From Salinisphaera sp. G21_0 (GTDB lineage Bacteria; Pseudomonadota; Gammaproteobacteria; Pseudomonadales; Endozoicomonadaceae): a stretch of DNA of 64,000 nucleotides. The DNA is taken from positions 1 through 64,000 of the forward strand of contig NZ_JAGHQW010000031.1 of the NCBI RefSeq assembly GCF_017744115.1, in the 5' to 3' direction. Made by a program: the position numbers and the translations under genes. The notes beneath the pieces were generated by a model, which saw only the letters and a program-made list of their open reading frames with translations, was not told the origin of the DNA and did not search any database. Within the stretch, counting starts at the first letter, position 1. Every line of letters begins with the position of its first letter. This document shows positions 17,260-27,342 of the stretch, in pieces.

Positions 17260-17288
17260 GCCTGCGGATTCTTCCGCAGGCTTTTTTT
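17260..17288 (+). terminator. Rho-independent terminator after infB
   Basis: GCCTGCGG, loop ATTCTT, CCGCAGGC, then seven T residues. It lies 44 bp after the infB stop codon and would reduce transcription into rbfA. Confidence 0.85.
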
Positions 17289-17368
17289 AACCACAAAGGC
17301 ACAAAGTCACAAAGGGAAGGATTGCTTTGTGTCTCTGTGCCTTTTGTGCCTTTTGGGTATTGTGGTTT
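17289..17368. repeat. Dispersed ACCACAAAGGCACAAAG hairpin repeat
   Basis: AACCACAAAGGCACAAAG at the left pairs with CTTTGTG(TC)TCTGTGCC...TTGTGGTT at the right, giving a long imperfect hairpin directly between the infB terminator and the rbfA ribosome binding site. The same family appears near 31927, 43914 and 51335, and as partial copies near 191 and 1739. Confidence 0.7.
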
Positions 17369-17384
17369 ACGGAGTGAGTATTCA

Positions 17385-17783
17385 ATGGCTAAAGAGTACA
17401 GTCGTACCCAGCGAGTAGCCGACCAGATTCAGAAAGAACTGGCTCAGCTGATTCAGCTGGAAATGAAAGATCCTCGTCTTGGCATGGTCACGGTCAGTGT
17501 GGTCGAAGTGAGCCGGGATCTCGCCTTTGCGGATGTTTATGTCTCTTTTCTTGGGGTGGATGACCAGGAAAAAATTGATCAATCCCTGGAGATATTGAGT
17601 CAGGCGGCGGGGTTCCTGCGTTCTCAGCTGGCCAGGGCCATCAAGCTGAGGTTTACCCCGCGACTCCGCTTTTACTATGACAACAGTCTGCGGCGCGGGG
17701 CTTACCTGTCCTCGCTGATCGATCAGGCGGTTGCCAAAGACGCTAAAGCGGATAAAGGCTCAGAAGAAGGTACCGAGGAGTAA
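17385..17783 (+). CDS. rbfA: 30S ribosome-binding factor RbfA
   Basis: The 132-residue protein carries the RbfA pattern: RTQRVADQIQKELAQLIQ, MKDPRLGMVTVSVVEVSRDL, and the KH-like core ending LRFTPRLRFYYDNSLRRGA. RbfA acts late in 30S maturation, at the 5' end of 16S rRNA. ATG 17385 follows GGAGTGAG. The longer open frame from 17322 lies inside a mobile repeat and is not translated sequence of the family. The acidic C-terminal tail (GSEEGTEE) is common. It ends 3 bp before truB. Confidence 0.95.
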   Translation: MAKEYSRTQRVADQIQKELAQLIQLEMKDPRLGMVTVSVVEVSRDLAFADVYVSFLGVDDQEKIDQSLEILSQAAGFLRSQLARAIKLRFTPRLRFYYDNSLRRGAYLSSLIDQAVAKDAKADKGSEEGTEE

Positions 17784-17786
17784 GTC

Positions 17787-18863
17787 ATGGCCAGAAGAGG
17801 TCGACGCGCTAATCGTGGCCGTCCGGTGGACGGCATTATTGTGGTTGATAAAGTGTATGGCGCTTCTTCCAACGAGGTGCTCCAGCGGGTTAAGCGGTTG
17901 TTTAATGCCGCCAAGGCGGGCCATACCGGCAGTCTTGATCCGCTGGCGACGGGCGTTTTACCCATCTGTCTGGGGGAGGCCACCAAGTTTTCCCAGTATT
18001 TGCTGGATTCTGATAAATCCTACCGCACCACCATGAAAATGGGGGTGAGAACCACCACGGGTGATCGTGAGGGGGAGATTGTCGAAGAGCGCCCGGTGAC
18101 GGTCGCCCGTTCTGATGTGGAGGCCATTCTGCATCAGTTCCGGGGTGATGTTGAGCAGGTGCCCAGCATGTTCTCTGCGCTTAAGCACAACGGCAGGCCG
18201 TTGTACGAATATGCCCGGGAAGGGATTGAAATTGAGCGCCCTTCGCGCACCATTACCGTTCATCGTCTGGAGCTGCTGGACTTTGACGGGGATGAGTGTG
18301 TGTTCGAGGTGGATTGTACCAAGGGAACCTATATCCGCACGTTGGTTGAAGATATTGGTGAGGCCCTGGGCTGCCTTGGTCATGTTGCTGAGCTGAAGCG
18401 CCTCAAGGCAGGCCCTTACACCGAGCATCAGGCGCACTCCCTGGATGAGCTGGCGGCCATGCGGGATGAAGCCCGTGAGTCGGCCCTGGATGTCGACCAG
18501 CGTATTGAGTTTGCCGAGCTGTCCGCTCTGGCGGATGTGCTGGGTCGTGACAAGCTGGAACAAGCGCAGTCAGAGCGCCTGAGGGAGTTGTCGAAAATCC
18601 GCAATAAGGCCGGTGATTGTGTTATTGATGATCTGTTGTTGCCTCAGGATAGTGCTGTCAGTGACTGGCCGCAGGTCAAACTGGGCGCAACCAGCAGTTA
18701 TTATGTTTCCCAGGGGAATCCGGTCCAGGTACCTCAGGCACCGACATCCGGCAATGTCCGCATCTATGGCGTTGCTGAAGGTGTTGAAGGCGTGGTGTTC
18801 CTGGGTATCGGCGAAATTACCGATGATGGCCTGGTAGCACCCAAGCGTCTGGTCAAAGGCTGA
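17787..18863 (+). CDS. truB: tRNA pseudouridine-55 synthase TruB
   Basis: The 358-residue enzyme has the catalytic motif AGHTGSLDPLATG, with its Asp attacking U55 in the T-loop of tRNAs. It also has YRTTMKMGVRTTTGDREGE and the later CTKGTYIRTLVEDIG motif. The C-terminal region carries a PUA-like domain (YYVSQGNPVQVP, then VRIYG). It is about 45 residues longer than the E. coli enzyme, the extra length falling in the linker before the PUA region (about 230-280). It follows rbfA by 3 bp, so translation is probably coupled. Confidence 0.95.
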   Translation: MARRGRRANRGRPVDGIIVVDKVYGASSNEVLQRVKRLFNAAKAGHTGSLDPLATGVLPICLGEATKFSQYLLDSDKSYRTTMKMGVRTTTGDREGEIVEERPVTVARSDVEAILHQFRGDVEQVPSMFSALKHNGRPLYEYAREGIEIERPSRTITVHRLELLDFDGDECVFEVDCTKGTYIRTLVEDIGEALGCLGHVAELKRLKAGPYTEHQAHSLDELAAMRDEARESALDVDQRIEFAELSALADVLGRDKLEQAQSERLRELSKIRNKAGDCVIDDLLLPQDSAVSDWPQVKLGATSSYYVSQGNPVQVPQAPTSGNVRIYGVAEGVEGVVFLGIGEITDDGLVAPKRLVKG

Positions 18864-18866
18864 TTC

Positions 18867-18898
18867 AGCCAGAAATATGCGATTCCATTTATGTAGTT
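18867..18898. repeat. Solo terminal arm of the 30565-30780 MITE family
   Basis: AGCCAGAAATATGCGATTCC, then ATTTATGTAGTT, closely matches the right arm of the element at 30565-30780 (AGCCAGAAATATACGATTCC, then ATTTGGCCAACTACTT). Only one arm is present. It lies just after the truB stop and ends 4 bp before the rpsO -35 box. Confidence 0.55.
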
Positions 18899-18901
18899 TT
18901 T

Positions 18902-18931
18902 TTGGACGCGTTCACAACATAGTGATAGAAT
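18902..18931 (+). promoter_or_regulatory. Candidate rpsO promoter
   Basis: TTGGAC at 18902-18907 and TAGAAT at 18926-18931 are separated by 18 bp, in the truB-rpsO gap where E. coli also has a separate rpsO promoter. The -10 box matches consensus at 5 of 6 positions. Confidence 0.5.
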
Positions 18932-19013
18932 TCGTCGCTTGTTTAAATGGCTGGCTGTAAATATGCACGGTCATGCCGGTTATCTGTATTGCATATTATC
19001 TGGAGATTGAACA

Positions 19014-19283
19014 ATGGCTTTGACTGCTGAACAGAAAGCTGAAATCCTGAAGAAATTCGCTCGCACTGAAGGCGACACCGGCTCCCCTGAAGTTCAGGTG
19101 GCTCTGCTGACCGCTAACATTGAAGGTCTGCAGGGACACTTCAAGGTGAATCACAAGGATCATCACTCTCGTCGTGGTCTGATTCGCATGGTAAACCAGC
19201 GTCGTAACCTGCTGGACTACCTGAAGCGTAAGGATGTTGAACGTTACCGCAGCCTGATCCAGCTTCTGGGTCTGCGTCGCTAA
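19014..19283 (+). CDS. rpsO: 30S ribosomal protein S15
   Basis: The 89-residue product is S15 at its standard length. It has the motifs [17 protein letters not shown] and [20 protein letters not shown], and ends LLGLRR. S15 binds the central domain of 16S rRNA and in many bacteria represses its own translation through its mRNA leader. ATG 19014 follows TGGAGATT. The gene lies between its own promoter and the pnp leader. Confidence 0.98.
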   Translation: MALTAEQKAEILKKFARTEGDTGSPEVQVALLTANIEGLQGHFKVNHKDHHSRRGLIRMVNQRRNLLDYLKRKDVERYRSLIQLLGLRR

Positions 19284-19341
19284 TCGTTTGATACAGTTAT
19301 ATGGGATGGTGGTGTCTTGATATCACCTCCCACAGTCAAGG

Positions 19342-19380
19342 CACCGCGAGCTGCACTACATGTGGCTGGCGGTGTTTTGT
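19342..19380 (+). terminator. Probable terminator/attenuator between rpsO and pnp
   Basis: CACCGC-G-AGC at 19342-19351 pairs with GCT-G-GCGGTG at 19365-19374, followed by TTTTGTTATTT. The T-run is imperfect, so partial termination is expected, as in the E. coli rpsO-pnp gap. Confidence 0.5.
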
Positions 19381-19493
19381 TATTTGCGGGTTGAGAATGT
19401 TGTCAGCCCGGGCATTAACTCTCTGCTGGTTGCGACTACCGGGCTCTGTTTTCTCTGGTAGTCTTGGACAAGAATTACCCATGCCTGCACTCT

Positions 19494-19573
19494 GTCTGCA
19501 TGGGGTGCAATTCAGAGACTTCGATGCAGAGGTCTCTGAATTGCATCCATCTCTATGACAGTGTGGATGCAGG
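19494..19573 (+). promoter_or_regulatory. Long pnp leader hairpin (likely RNase III/PNPase autoregulation site)
   Basis: The core arms TGCAATTCAGAGAC (19506-19519) and GTCTCTGAATTGCA (19532-19545) are perfectly complementary. Outer arms CCTGCA and TGCAGG extend an imperfect stem to about 80 nt. It stands 36 bp upstream of the pnp start. In E. coli a pnp leader duplex is cut by RNase III, after which PNPase represses its own synthesis. The position and shape suggest the same control here; cleavage itself is inferred. Confidence 0.65.
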
Positions 19574-19608
19574 TGGGGTGATATCGTTTGGTAATAAAGG
19601 AAAATAAC

Positions 19609-21738
19609 GTGAGTATTGCTCCAAAAGCATTGATAAAGACTTTCCGGTTCGGTGAGCACACCGTGACCCTGGAAACTGGACGGATTGCCCGTCAGGCCAC
19701 CGGTGCCGTGCTGGCAACCATGGGTGAGCTGCAGGTTCTGGCGACGGTAGTGGGCGCTAAAAGTGCCCGTGATGGTCAGGACTTTTTCCCGTTATCCGTT
19801 CACTACCAGGAAAAGGTGTACGCGGCGGGTAAAATTCCCGGTGGCTTCCTGAAACGTGAAGGCAAGGCCAGCGAAAAAGAGACGCTGACTTCCCGTCTGA
19901 TTGACCGTCCTATCCGTCCGCTGTTCCCGAAAGGGTTCATGAACGAAGTTCAGGTCATCATCACAGTGATGTCGGTGGATAAGAAGAACGATCCTGACAT
20001 TCTGGGCATGATTGCCACTTCTGCGGCCCTGGCTATTTCCGGTATTCCCTTTGCCGGTCCTGTGGGTGCTGCCCGTGTTGGTTTCACTGAAGACGACGGT
20101 TACATTCTCAACCCATCTTTCGAGCAGATGAAAAAGTCTGAGCTGGACATGGTGGTTGCCGGTACCAGTGACGCTGTGCTGATGGTTGAGTCTGAAGCGC
20201 AGGAACTGACAGAAGATGAAATGCTGGGTGCAGTTCTGTTTGCTCAGCAGGAGTACCAGGCGGTTATTGCTGCCATTAAAGAGTTTGCGGCAGAAGCCGG
20301 CAAGCCAACCTGGGACTGGCAGCCAGAGCCAGAAAAAACGGCAGTGAAAGAAGCCGTTGCTGCTGGCTTTGAGCAGAAAATTCGTGAGGCCTATGGCATC
20401 ACCATCAAGCAGGAGCGCAGCAACAAGCTGGCGGAACTGCGCGCTGAAGCTGAAGCTGAGCTGGTTGGCGAAGACGAAGGCAAGTTCAGTGCGGATGATG
20501 TTCAGACCTACTTCAGCAAGCTGGAGAAGTCCGTCGTCCGTGGCAACATCATTAACGGTCAGCCACGTATCGATGGTCGTGATACCAAAACCGTTCGCCC
20601 GATCACGGTAGAAGTGGGCGTTCTGAAAAAGACCCACGGTTCTGCCCTGTTCACCCGTGGTGAAACTCAGGCTATCGTTACCACCACGCTGGGTACAGCC
20701 CGTGATGCGCAGTTTGTCGATGCCCTGGAAGGTGAAAGCCGTGACCCGTTCATGCTGCATTACAACTTCCCTCCCTACTCTGTAGGCGAGGCTGGTCGTA
20801 TGGGGCCTCCGGGACGCCGTGAAATCGGCCATGGTCGTCTTGCCCGTCGTGGTATTCAGGCGGTACTGCCCGGTGAAGAAGAGTTCCCTTATACCATCCG
20901 TGTGGTGTCTGAAATTACCGAATCCAATGGTTCCAGCTCCATGGCTTCCGTCTGTGGCTCTTCCCTGGCGCTGATGGATGCCGGTGTACCTCTGAAAGCA
21001 CCGGTTGCCGGTATCGCCATGGGTCTGGTTAAGGAAGGCGAGCAGTTTGCAGTCCTGACCGATATTCTGGGGGATGAAGATCACCTGGGTGATATGGACT
21101 TTAAAGTGGCCGGAACTGCCCACGGTGTTACGGCGCTGCAGATGGACATCAAGATTGCCGGTATCACTGAAGAGATCATGGATATCGCCCTTGACCAGGC
21201 TCTGCATGCGCGTCTGCATATCCTGGCCGAGATGAATAAAGTCATCGCCCGTTCCCGCAGTGAACTGTCGCCAAACGCACCAATGACCATGACCCTGAAG
21301 ATTGATCAGGACAAGATTCGTGATGTTATTGGTAAAGGTGGTGCCACTATCCGTTCTATCTGTGAAGATACCGGTGCATCGGTTGATATTGCTGACGACG
21401 GCACCGTTAAAATTTATGGTGAGACCCGGGAAGTCTGTCAGGCCGCTTATGACCGTGTCTACGGCGTCACTGCTGAAGCGGAAATCGGCAAGATTTACAA
21501 CGGTACGGTCACTCGCATTGTTGAGTTTGGTGCTTTTGTTAATATCCTGCCAGGTCAGGATGGTCTGGTGCATATTTCCCAGATTGCTGATCATCGGGTT
21601 GAGAACGTTGCTGACTACGTCAAGATGGGACAGACGCTTGAAGTGGTTGTGATGGATCTGGACAACCGTGGTCGTATTAAGCTGAGCATGAAAGAAGTTG
21701 CTCGTATTAAAGAGCAGCAGGCTGCAGCGGCTGAGTAA
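19609..21738 (+). CDS. pnp: Polynucleotide phosphorylase
   Basis: The 709-residue enzyme has two RNase PH-like halves ([40 protein letters not shown]), then a KH domain ([20 protein letters not shown]) and an S1 domain ([20 protein letters not shown]). It degrades RNA 3'-5' with phosphate and is a degradosome component. GTG 19609 is chosen because AAAGGA stands just upstream and the family begins near [11 protein letters not shown]; the frame opens slightly earlier at 19588 with no ribosome binding site. The length matches E. coli PNPase (711). Confidence 0.97.
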   Translation: MSIAPKALIKTFRFGEHTVTLETGRIARQATGAVLATMGELQVLATVVGAKSARDGQDFFPLSVHYQEKVYAAGKIPGGFLKREGKASEKETLTSRLIDRPIRPLFPKGFMNEVQVIITVMSVDKKNDPDILGMIATSAALAISGIPFAGPVGAARVGFTEDDGYILNPSFEQMKKSELDMVVAGTSDAVLMVESEAQELTEDEMLGAVLFAQQEYQAVIAAIKEFAAEAGKPTWDWQPEPEKTAVKEAVAAGFEQKIREAYGITIKQERSNKLAELRAEAEAELVGEDEGKFSADDVQTYFSKLEKSVVRGNIINGQPRIDGRDTKTVRPITVEVGVLKKTHGSALFTRGETQAIVTTTLGTARDAQFVDALEGESRDPFMLHYNFPPYSVGEAGRMGPPGRREIGHGRLARRGIQAVLPGEEEFPYTIRVVSEITESNGSSSMASVCGSSLALMDAGVPLKAPVAGIAMGLVKEGEQFAVLTDILGDEDHLGDMDFKVAGTAHGVTALQMDIKIAGITEEIMDIALDQALHARLHILAEMNKVIARSRSELSPNAPMTMTLKIDQDKIRDVIGKGGATIRSICEDTGASVDIADDGTVKIYGETREVCQAAYDRVYGVTAEAEIGKIYNGTVTRIVEFGAFVNILPGQDGLVHISQIADHRVENVADYVKMGQTLEVVVMDLDNRGRIKLSMKEVARIKEQQAAAAE

Positions 21739-21750
21739 TCAGCGTTTCAA

Positions 21751-21776
21751 AGAGGCTGGCCTCAGTGCCAGTCTCT
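21751..21776 (+). terminator. Stem-loop after pnp
   Basis: AGAGGCTGGC, loop CTCAGT, GCCAGTCTCT, then CTCAATAT. The stem is strong but has no clean T-run, so it may be a processing or protective 3' stem-loop instead of a full terminator. Confidence 0.45.
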
Positions 21777-21925
21777 CTCAATATCTGGTTGTGCATTGGA
21801 ATTTTCTGCTACTCCCTGATGGAGTTATTCTGTGACCCGCAAGAAAAATGAGAGTCACTTTTTTCACGAATTAAGGTTAGTCTGACTGTGTTTAACCCAC
21901 ATGGCGGTGGAACCTAATAATCTTC

Positions 21926-24900
21926 TTGAGGTCAAACTTCGATATTTATAGTCCAGGCGTGCAGGGCTTTATTCTGAAGGCATCATCAACCGACTCCCAT
22001 CCAAAACCAGCTAGAGTTGACCGGAAAGTCAGCTCAAGCGGTATTCCTGACAGCTCCAGAAACAGATTTAACGGCAAAAGAGTCTATCAGACTCATAAAG
22101 ATACAGCCTCAGCGCTGAATGATGCCAAGGATATTGAGGATGCCTTTTGGCAAAAAAAACTATTGCAAGGACGTCACATCACCCCGGCTGATGTGCTCAC
22201 AGCTTATAGAAATGATACAACGTCTCTCAGGGGTGGTTTATTCCTTGAAAGGCTTTGCTTAAAGAACCTTCTTTATAACAATCAAAAAGTATTCCCGGAT
22301 CAGGTCATTCAGGAATTCAACCGGAAGCCAAATCGAAATAAGTACAAATTAGCGATAGCGCGCTTCAAATCGCAATGTTGTATAAGGGGACGGCTTTTGC
22401 ATGGCCAGCAGGTCACGCCGGATGTGGTGATAAAAGAATATCAGGCAGCCAAAGCATCAATGGAGCTGGCCCGTTTCAAGCAACTCTGTTGTCTGAGGGG
22501 GCTGCTATTGAATGGTAACCCGGTCAGACCGGATGCAGTGGTTAAGGATTTTCCGGATAGTCCCGAAGGCAAGATGGGACTGGCGCGCTTTAAAGCGGAA
22601 TGTTGCCTGAGGGGCCTGTTATTGAATGGCCAGCGAGTCACTCCCGATGCGGTGATTAAGGCTTATCAGGCAGCCAGTGCAACACTTGAGTTGGCGCGCT
22701 TTAAGGCGGAATGTTGCTTTAGGGGGCTACCGTTGAATGGCCAGCAAGTCACACCGGATGCAGTGATTAATGCTTTCCCGTGTAGCCCGCAAGGCAAGCT
22801 GGGGATGGGGCGCTTTAAGGTGGAATGTTGCCTGAGGGGGTTGCCATTGAATGACCGACCGGTAACACCGGAGGTGGTGGTTAAGGATTATCAGGCAATC
22901 AAGGCGACACTGGAGCTGGCCCGCTTTAAATCGGAGTGTTGCCTGAGAGGCTTTCGATTGAATGGCAAGCGGATCTCACCGGATGTGGTGTTTAAGGGTT
23001 ATCAGGCTGCCAGTGCAACATTGGAACAGGCGCGCTTCAAAGAGGCATGTTGCCTGAAGGGCCTGCTGTTGGAAGGCCAGCAGGTCAAACCTGAGGCGGT
23101 CGTTAAGGGTTATCAGGCAGCCAGGGCAGCATTGGATTTGACGCGCTTCAAAGAGCGATGTTGCTTGAACGGCGTGCCGTTAATGGGGCAGCAGGTCACA
23201 CCCGATGAGGTGGTTAAGGGTTATGAGGAGGCCAAGGCAACACTGGAGCTGCCGCGCTTCAAACAGGAATGTTGTCTGAGAGGGCTGTCGTTGAATGGCC
23301 AGCCGGTTACACCGGATACGGTGATTAAGGATTTCCCGGACAATTCGAAAGGCCGGCTGGGGATAGCGCACTTCAAACAGGAATGTTGCCTCAGGGGAGT
23401 GGCGTTGAATGGTCGGCTGGTCGAAGCGGATGCAGTGGTTAAGGATTATGAAGGCGGTGGCTGGTTAATGGAAAGGGCTTATTTTTATGTACAGCTGGCA
23501 TTAACGGCAAGAGAATTGAACGGTGCCTGTCTGGATAACCGGCAAGTGTTAGAAGTATTTAATGAAGTACCCGGCGATCATGCTGTAAAGCAAGCCGGGT
23601 ATCTGATTCAAAAGTTGCAACAACCCAGGCATTATGATGAAAACAATGCAGCTCAGGAAATACTTCAAGAGGCCTGGCAAATCTTAAACAACGCATCCCA
23701 TAAAGACGACGAGCAACAACGACTGCAATGTCAATTGCAATTTATGGCTATGCACTATGGGCTGTCCATTGATCATCAGAGAGTGTCAGCAGAGCAGGTA
23801 TTGCAATCCATCAAAGGACTGAGAAACTCGTTTCAGAGTTCACGTATCCATTTCTTCTTCCTGGCGCATTGCTGTATCACAAGACAGTCGGTTAATGGAC
23901 GATACGTTCATAAGAATCAGGTTCTGGAGTGTCTTCAACGTTTTTCTGAAGGAAGCAAGATGCGCCATGCTCTGGGCTTCTGGTTTGAACAATGCAGCTG
24001 TGCAGCCAATATAATGGATAATATGCTGTTTAAACGAGAAAACGCCGTTGTCCGTGGTAGTGATAGTCATCAAGAGTGCTCAGCCTGTGACTATCAAGCT
24101 GAGGCTTCTGTTGCGGTCAGTAGAGAGCACCCCGGATCACCTGAACAGTTTACTGACAACGCCTGGTTTGACTGTTTTTCCACAGATGGAAACGGGTGTT
24201 CAGCCCATCTTGACAAAGGAGGCCCACTTCCTTGTCGGGATACTTATTTCAATTCAATAACGCTGAAAACGCTGGAGATTATTCAGGAAATCAATAATTC
24301 TTATACTGATCCTCCCATTCTGGTTACCGGTTCATACGCACGCTTTTTACAGAACCTCCACTCATCATTTGATGAGATTGACATTATCTGCACGCAAGAA
24401 GCATCTGTCAGAACCCTTTTTGACAAGCTGCAGGCACTGAATACCGACAGTGAGTCAGACATCCCTCAAAGTGTCATCATCTGGCCTGTCCCGGAATGTC
24501 AGGCGATGAAATTGCCAAAGGCCTACAGTATTGATCTTAAAGACGGTGATCTGGGAGTAAAGGCAATGGGTTTTCAGGTTTATGTTGACGCCAGAGTAAC
24601 CGATGGAAAGGCATCACGATTGCCCGTTCTCGTTCCTGGCGTTGAGAAGCCGGTATGGTGTTTGTTATTTGCTGAAGAAACCAGATTGCTGAACGATACG
24701 CTGCAATATCTCACGGATAACCTTGATCAGCTGACAGAGCAATTGCACAAAGGCGCAGCATTCGACCTGCCTCGAACCATTCTGTTTCACAACCCCCAAA
24801 ACACCGGGGAGCGTATTTATGGTTTGCTGATAGGCTGTCTGTTTATCCTGAATAAAGCCAAACAGTTTATCGCCCTGCACTCTGAAGGAAAACCTGGTTG

Positions 24901-25105
24901 CCGACCTAACCCGCTTCAGGAAGAATATCAACGTCTTCATGCGCTGACTGAGAATCTTCAAATGAAATTGACTCACCATGTTTGCCGCCACGATTTTGAG
25001 CACAGAGTTAACGACTGGTTATCAACAACCCGGCATGTGAATGAGTGTGAGGTCAAGAGGAAGGAGGCTGTCGAGGAACTGCTTACGCTGATGAAGCCTG
25101 CATAA
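21926..25105 (+). CDS. Large alpha-solenoid-like repeat protein with possible C-terminal nucleotidyltransferase domain
   Basis: The 1,059-residue protein is not recognised as a named family. Residues about 145-520 contain ten consecutive 37-38 residue repeats of the form ARFKxECCLRGLxLNG, then QxVTPDAVVKxYQA, then a short linker. Each has an invariant Cys-Cys and predicts two helices, so an alpha-solenoid is likely. Degenerate copies flank the array, and more helical repeats follow to about 700. Near 802-819 the sequence VTGSYARF...SFDEIDIIC fits the Gly-Ser plus Asp-x-Asp-like pattern of the Pol-beta nucleotidyltransferase fold. No signal peptide or membrane helix is seen. The only start is TTG 21926 (or GTG 21959); no ATG exists nearby in frame. 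A second copy begins at 63057. A host-interaction role is inference. Confidence 0.75.
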   Translation: MRSNFDIYSPGVQGFILKASSTDSHPKPARVDRKVSSSGIPDSSRNRFNGKRVYQTHKDTASALNDAKDIEDAFWQKKLLQGRHITPADVLTAYRNDTTSLRGGLFLERLCLKNLLYNNQKVFPDQVIQEFNRKPNRNKYKLAIARFKSQCCIRGRLLHGQQVTPDVVIKEYQAAKASMELARFKQLCCLRGLLLNGNPVRPDAVVKDFPDSPEGKMGLARFKAECCLRGLLLNGQRVTPDAVIKAYQAASATLELARFKAECCFRGLPLNGQQVTPDAVINAFPCSPQGKLGMGRFKVECCLRGLPLNDRPVTPEVVVKDYQAIKATLELARFKSECCLRGFRLNGKRISPDVVFKGYQAASATLEQARFKEACCLKGLLLEGQQVKPEAVVKGYQAARAALDLTRFKERCCLNGVPLMGQQVTPDEVVKGYEEAKATLELPRFKQECCLRGLSLNGQPVTPDTVIKDFPDNSKGRLGIAHFKQECCLRGVALNGRLVEADAVVKDYEGGGWLMERAYFYVQLALTARELNGACLDNRQVLEVFNEVPGDHAVKQAGYLIQKLQQPRHYDENNAAQEILQEAWQILNNASHKDDEQQRLQCQLQFMAMHYGLSIDHQRVSAEQVLQSIKGLRNSFQSSRIHFFFLAHCCITRQSVNGRYVHKNQVLECLQRFSEGSKMRHALGFWFEQCSCAANIMDNMLFKRENAVVRGSDSHQECSACDYQAEASVAVSREHPGSPEQFTDNAWFDCFSTDGNGCSAHLDKGGPLPCRDTYFNSITLKTLEIIQEINNSYTDPPILVTGSYARFLQNLHSSFDEIDIICTQEASVRTLFDKLQALNTDSESDIPQSVIIWPVPECQAMKLPKAYSIDLKDGDLGVKAMGFQVYVDARVTDGKASRLPVLVPGVEKPVWCLLFAEETRLLNDTLQYLTDNLDQLTEQLHKGAAFDLPRTILFHNPQNTGERIYGLLIGCLFILNKAKQFIALHSEGKPGCRPNPLQEEYQRLHALTENLQMKLTHHVCRHDFEHRVNDWLSTTRHVNECEVKRKEAVEELLTLMKPA

Positions 25106-25152
25106 GATCGGGTAGATTCAACTCATTGAGTATTTGGTTACACTGGATGCAA

Positions 25153-25190
25153 GCCATAAAAAAAGCACCGTGTGGTGCTTTTTTTATGGT
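25153..25190. terminator. Bidirectional terminator between convergent genes
   Basis: CCATAAAAAAAGCACC, loop GTGT, GGTGCTTTTTTTATGG. A-run and T-run on the two sides make it work on both strands, ending the repeat gene (plus) and rpoD (minus). Confidence 0.9.
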
Positions 25191-25196
25191 TGATGA

Positions 25197-27026
<1,830 letters not shown>

Positions 27027-27342
27027 ATCAACCCTTTAACAGCGGATATTGACGAACCGGACAAAAAAACGTAAGCAGGCAATTATAGCTCATAAACTGG
27101 GTATAGTACCACAGGGCAGCGGCCCGACTTGGTTGGACGAGGTACCGGAATGCATTCCATGACGCGGGTTACCTTTCCTTGGTGTTTTCAGACCGGGTTT
27201 GAATTAGAAATGTGGCCAATAATGCAGTTCCACGGGACACAGTGACATTCAAGTATACCTAATATTTTTTGTTGTGCAGTTATTTTTTTATGCATCGATT
27301 CGAAGAATCGGTTGCGTTTGCCTGACACTACCAAAAAAAAGA
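27027..27342 (-). promoter_or_regulatory. dnaG-rpoD gap with a candidate -10 box
   Basis: The 316-bp gap has no supported gene. On the minus strand TATAAT (27082-27087 in plus coordinates) lies about 56 bp before the rpoD start; no good -35 box stands at the right distance. In E. coli internal rpoD promoters, including a heat-shock one, occur at the equivalent place, within dnaG. The rest is AT-rich near 27240-27300. Confidence 0.3.

Noticed and set aside
19792-21594. 600-codon open frame antisense to pnp
   Set aside because: It is the mirror of a highly biased coding sequence, with no family similarity; pnp on the plus strand is certain.
21926-25105. Pentapeptide, TPR or Sel1 repeat protein
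   Set aside because: The repeat length (37-38) and the Cys-Cys, LNG and TPDAVVK signature do not fit these families' consensus, so no family name was assigned.
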